Assembly: GCA_037178675.1 (NCBI GenBank)
Contig: JAYMGJ010000193.1
Location: 1 to 64,000, forward strand
Length of the DNA: 64,000 nt
Reading direction: 5' to 3'
Source of the DNA: Scleroderma bovista
Lineage: Eukaryota > Basidiomycota > Agaricomycetes > Boletales > Sclerodermataceae
A program made the translations under genes and the position numbers. Positions 63,906 through 64,000 of this stretch are shown piece by piece (the first letter of the stretch is position 1; the number at the start of each line of letters is the position of its first letter). The notes beneath the pieces are model-generated. The model did no database searches. It saw nothing but the letters and a program-made list of their open reading frames with translations, and was not told the origin of the DNA.

Positions 63906-64000
63906 TTATGCTATCATAGAACTCTTTTTCAACCTTAATTCACCTTTGGCATCTCTGGATTAGGTACTTCTCCGCTCGCTGCTCCAGTCTTTGGGCCTTG

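Noticed and set aside
1..64000. tRNA and rRNA genes
   Set aside because: I saw no cloverleaf with A/B box promoters and no rRNA-like sequence, although a dedicated scan was not possible.

Overview
The window is a repeat-dense stretch of a basidiomycete genome, most likely an agaricomycete (mushroom-forming fungus). The grounds are the many short 50-70 bp GT..AG introns, the Plavaka/CACTA-type transposases with a C2H2 N-terminus, a DUF6698-like gene, a fungal alpha-kinase, a chromodomain Ty3/gypsy element, a Ty1/copia element, and the 3' part of an RNase H-bearing LINE. I see no clear single-copy housekeeping gene; nearly every coding region belongs to, or is broken by, a mobile element.

Layout. 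1-2.7 kb: a gene tail, a degenerate CTGA-repeat tract and a broken zinc-finger gene. 2.7-6.5 kb: a 3.8 kb non-autonomous CACTA-like element (termini CACTGCAAG, TSD TGC) whose left arm holds a 283 bp MITE; the other arm keeps the empty site. 6.6-9.9 kb: an unrecognised gene with a possible PD-(D/E)XK-like core, cleanly split by an 813 bp mariner-type foldback MITE. 9.8-16.9 kb: a large inverted duplication with two gypsy-type LTRs in opposite orientation and a gag without pol in its centre. 17.9-19.3 kb: LINE 3' end. 19.4-23.2 kb: Plavaka transposase relic (minus), head to head with a DUF6698-like gene (plus, 23.8-25.9 kb).

26.4-37.9 kb is a nested stack. A small TIR element with GTCCGGC repeats contains a full-length chromodomain gypsy (TSD TCACC). 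The 3' LTR of that gypsy is split by a 4.9 kb DNA transposon (172 bp TIRs, TSD CGAGG) that carries a DDE integrase-like transposase and, convergent with it, a multi-exon alpha-kinase gene. 38.5-40.2 kb: a multi-exon gene of unknown function. 42.5-46.1 kb and 61.2-61.5 kb are the two halves of one CACTA-superfamily transposase-like gene. They are separated by a 15.05 kb transposon (46107-61158; TIR CATCAGGAATTT, 2-bp TSD). That transposon carries a divergent pair: a C2H2/transposase gene (plus) and a partner gene (minus). The partner is broken by an intact copia element (TSD CTTCC) and the transposase by a 641 bp solo LTR (TSD GAAGC).

Two themes stand out. First, several insertions can be undone exactly, which gives a relative time-line. 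Second, the older coding regions carry in-frame TGA codons that appear to be decayed CGA arginine codons in at least seven places, whereas the young LTR elements keep long open frames; this fits CpG deamination of methylated repeats. The alpha-kinase-carrying transposon is the most interesting candidate system in the window.
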